DNA from: Ramlibacter terrae
Lineage (GTDB): Bacteria; Pseudomonadota; Gammaproteobacteria; Burkholderiales; Burkholderiaceae_C
Length of the DNA stretch: 64,000 nt
Direction of reading: 5' to 3'
Assembly (NCBI GenBank): GCA_013127575.1
Contig: CP053418.1
Span: 4,774,001-4,838,000, forward strand
The notes under the pieces were generated by a model. It saw nothing but the letters and a program-made list of their open reading frames with translations. It did no database searches and was not told the origin of the DNA. Within the stretch, counting starts at the first letter, position 1. Each line of letters opens with the position of its first letter. Of the stretch, positions 61,389-64,000 are shown one piece after another. A program made the position numbers and the translations under genes.

Positions 61389-63551
61389 ATGAATCTCCGT
61401 CTTGCCGCCGCCTCGCTGGCCGCCCTCCTGCTGCTGGCGAGCCTGCCGCTGCCGGTGCTGGCGCAGCGTGCCAACGAACCGGTCACGCTCAACTTCGTCA
61501 ACGCGGAGATCGACGCCGTCGCCCGCACGATGGCCGCCATCACCGGCCGCAACATCGTGGTCGACCCGCGCGTGAAGGGCACCATCAACCTCGCGACCGA
61601 CCGGCCGGTGCCGCCGGCCGCGGCCTTCAACCAGTTCGTGGTGACGCTGCGGCTCTCGGGCTACACGGTGGTGGAGTCGGGCGGCCTGCTCAAGGTGGTG
61701 CCGGAAGCCGAGGCCAAGCTGCAGGGCGGCGCGGTGTCGGTGGGCAACCCGGGCGGCGGCAGCCAGATCGTCACCCAGATCTTCCGCCTGAACTTCGAGA
61801 ACGCCGGCAACCTGGTGCCGATCCTGCGGCCGCTGATCAGCCCCAACAACACGATCAACGTGAACCCCGGCAACAACTCGCTGGTGATCACCGACTACGC
61901 CGACAACCTGCAGCGCATCGGCCGCATCATCGCGGCGCTCGACGTGTCCAACGCCACCGACGTCGAGGTGATCAACCTGCAGCACGCGCTGGCCTCCGAC
62001 CTCGCGCCGATGGTGCAGCGGCTGATCGACTCGTCGGCAGCGGACCGGCCGCGGCCACCGCCGGCCGGGGGCAGACCGACACGTCGTTCCGCACGACGGT
62101 CATCGCGGAGCCGCGCAGCAACTCGCTCGTGGTGCGCGCCGCCAACGCGGCCCGCATGAACCTCGTGCGCTCGCTCGTGCAGCGGCTCGACCAGCCCGGC
62201 GCCCAATCAGCCAACGGCAACATCTACGTCGTGTACCTGAAGAACGCCGAAGCCGTGCGGCTGGCGGCGGTGCTGCGCGCCGCGATGGCGGCGATGCCCA
62301 GCACGTCGCCCACCGGCGCACCCCAGCCCAGCGGCGGGGGCGCGGCCAGCGGCGGCGGCAGCGCCTTCACCGGTGGCATCAATGCGAACGCGAACACGGG
62401 CGCGAGCCCGTCCACCACGCCGATCCGGGGGGCGGCGCAGCCTTCCACCGGCGGCCAGATCCAGGCCGACCCGGCCACCAACTCGCTGATCATCACGGCG
62501 CCCGAGCCGCAGTACCGCCAGCTGCGCGCGGTGATCGACCGGCTCGATGCGCGCCGCGCGCAGGTGTTCGTCGAAAGCCTGATCGCGGAAGTCAACGCCG
62601 ACAAGGCGGCCGAATTCGGCATCCAGTGGCAGGGCCCGATCGGCCGCGAAGGCGGCCGCAACATCGGCGTGCTGGGCACCAACTTCAGCGGCGGCGGCGC
62701 CGGCGCCAACATCATCGACCTGGCGCTCACCGCCGCCGGCCGTGGCGAGACCAAGCCGTCGCAGGGCCTGAACCTCGGCGTGGCGCGGCGCTTCGGCGGC
62801 GTGTACGTGCTCGGCTTCCTCGCCCGCTTCCTGCAGACCAACGGCGACGCCAACATCCTCTCGACGCCCAACCTGCTGACGCTGGACAACGAGGAAGCCA
62901 AGATCGTCATCGGCCAGAACGTGCCCTTCGTGACCGGCCAGTACACCAACGCCAACACCGGCACCGGCGGCTCGGTGAACCCGTTCCAGACCATCGAACG
63001 CAAGGACGTCGGCCTGACGCTGCGCGTGAAGCCGCAGATCAGCGAGAACGGCACGGTGCGCATGCAGATCTTCGGGAGGTCTCCAGCGTCGACCCGGCCA
63101 CGCGCACCGACCCGAGCGGCATCACCACCAACAAGCGGTCGATCGAATCAAACGTGCTGGTCGACGACGGCGGCGTGATCGTGCTGGGCGGCCTGCTGCA
63201 GGACGAGTATTCGGGCAACCAGGACAAGGTGCCCGTGGCCGGCGACGTGCCCATCCTCGGCAACCTGTTCAGGAGCGAAACCCGCACGCGCCGCAAGTCG
63301 AACCTGATGGTGTTCCTGCGGCCGGTGGTGGTGCGCGACGCGGCCCGAGCCGACGAGCTCTCCCCGGACCGCTACGACCTGATGCGCGGCCTGCAGGAAG
63401 GCAGCCAGCCGGCTTCCAGCCGGTGGTGCCGGTGAACAACGGCCCGGTGATGCCGCCGCTGCCGCGCCCCGTGGCGCCGCCGCCCGCGACCACCGCGCCG
63501 GTGATGCCCGCGACGCCGCTGGCGCCGATCACCGGGCCGTCCGTGCGCTGA
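61389..63551 (+). CDS. gspD: type II secretion outer-membrane secretin GspD (frameshifted)
   Basis: About 721 residues. The ATG at 61389 starts the signal peptide MNLRLAAASLAALLLLASLP; a TTG six codons upstream is less likely. N0-N3 domains: VTLNFVNAEIDAVARTMAAI, TDRPVPPAAAFNQF, INLQHALASDLAPMVQRLI and VVYLKNAEAVRLAAVL. The secretin core has SLIAEVNADKAAEFGIQW, ILSTPNLLTLDNEEAKIVIG, VPFVTGQY and the conserved VPVAGDVPILGNLF. Proline-rich C terminus. Breaks lie near 62045, 63077 (FQEVSSVDP) and 63420. It forms the 15-mer exit channel; lies between gspN and gspE. Confidence 0.94.
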
Positions 63552-63556
63552 CCGCC

Positions 63557-64000
63557 ATGCGCTATCCGCTTCCCTACGGCTTCGCCCGCAGCCAGCAGCT
63601 GCTGCTGGAGGACGACGGCGAGCAACTGGTGCTGTGGCACGCCGGCGCGCCCGCCCCGGCACGGACGGAGGTGATGCGCAAGTTCGTGTGCGCACGCTGC
63701 AGCAGATCGAACCCGGCGCGCTGGCGCAGCGCATCAGCGCCGCCTACGCGCAAGGCGAGTCGAGCGCGGCCACCGTCGTCAGCGAAGTGCAGAACGACGC
63801 CGACCTCTCGCGCATCATGCAGGAGCTGCCGGCGGTCGAAGACCTGCTGGAAGCCAGCGACGACGCCCCCATCATCCGCATGCTCAACGCGCTGCTGACG
63901 CAGGCCGCGCGCGACGGCGCCAGCGACATCCACATCGAGCCCTACGAACGGCATTCGTCGGTGCGCTTCCGCGTCGACGGCGCGCTGCGCGAAGTGGTGC
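63557..64000 (+). CDS. gspE: type II secretion ATPase GspE, N-terminal part (partial, frameshifted)
   Basis: Runs off the window end. The visible part is MRYPLPYGFARSQQLLLEDD, the N1E-type domain with APIIRMLNALLTQAARDGAS and DIHIEPYERHSSVRFRVDGA, the start of the ATPase N2E domain. The Walker boxes lie beyond the window. A break near 63690 separates RTEVMRKF from RTLQQIEPGALAQRI. GspE powers pseudopilus assembly from the cytoplasm with GspL. Five bases after gspD. Confidence 0.93.

Overview
The window is GC-rich, gene-dense DNA that looks like a chromosome of a beta-proteobacterium of the order Burkholderiales, probably family Comamonadaceae (Ramlibacter- or Variovorax-like). This is inferred from the str ribosomal operon, an HrcA-type groESL operon, coq7, a porin, and paired peptide and iron ABC operons; no rRNA or tRNA gene is present to confirm it. 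Almost all genes are ordinary chromosomal genes. I see no insertion sequence, prophage, integrase, CRISPR array or replication origin.

The text carries many single-base indels. More than 30 otherwise normal genes, including essential ones (fusA, rpsL, rpsG, hemB, groEL, gspD), are broken by one- or two-base frameshifts. Where the conserved protein shows what the base should be, most errors sit inside CCWGG (CCAGG or CCTGG). Usually one base of the site is dropped, sometimes two, and sometimes CCTGG is written CCCGG. I read this as a consensus from a long-read assembly of a genome with Dcm-like cytosine methylation, not as gene decay. Frameshifted genes are therefore annotated as full-length CDS with the breaks stated.

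Layout: 1-956, end of a membrane transporter and a methyltransferase. 1006-5891 (minus), str operon rpsL-rpsG-fusA-tuf-rpsJ, with a 105-bp inverted repeat between fusA and tuf. 6119-9789 (minus), coupled cluster hemJ, VanZ-like, ferredoxin-like, hydrolase, dacA. A divergent region at 9790-10019 holds a candidate small RNA, followed by hemB, a CorA-type transporter and a DUF72 protein. 12849-17129, small catabolic operons and a Crp/Fnr regulator. 17233-24304, cell-envelope genes: crystallin/glycine-zipper protein, BON lipoprotein, two-partner secretion pair TpsB/TpsA, L,D-transpeptidase and MarC. 24301-27899, a diguanylate cyclase, then groESL under a perfect CIRCE operator. 27944-29546 (minus), a photoactive yellow protein gene coupled to its 4-coumarate-CoA ligase. 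29648-38499, DUF805, pgi, tal, iron ABC genes afuABC and zwf. 38496-47010 (minus), a seven-gene peptide ABC operon with two binding proteins and an M20 amidohydrolase. 47067-52908, lipoprotein, porin, coq7, OsmC, a second candidate small RNA, ilvA and a CobS-like gene. 52954-55476 (minus), a DnaQ-like exonuclease and a CBS/nucleotidyltransferase signalling protein. 55494-64000, type II secretion genes gspC (minus) and gspGHIJKLMNDE (plus; gspE runs off the end).

The most notable biology is the photoactive yellow protein. It keeps every chromophore-pocket residue, and its stop codon overlaps the start of a CoA ligase that would activate the p-coumaric acid chromophore; that ligase has an acyl-carrier-like N-terminal domain. 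Next are two intergenic candidate small RNAs, each with a promoter, stem-loops, an accessible CCUCC stretch and an intrinsic terminator.
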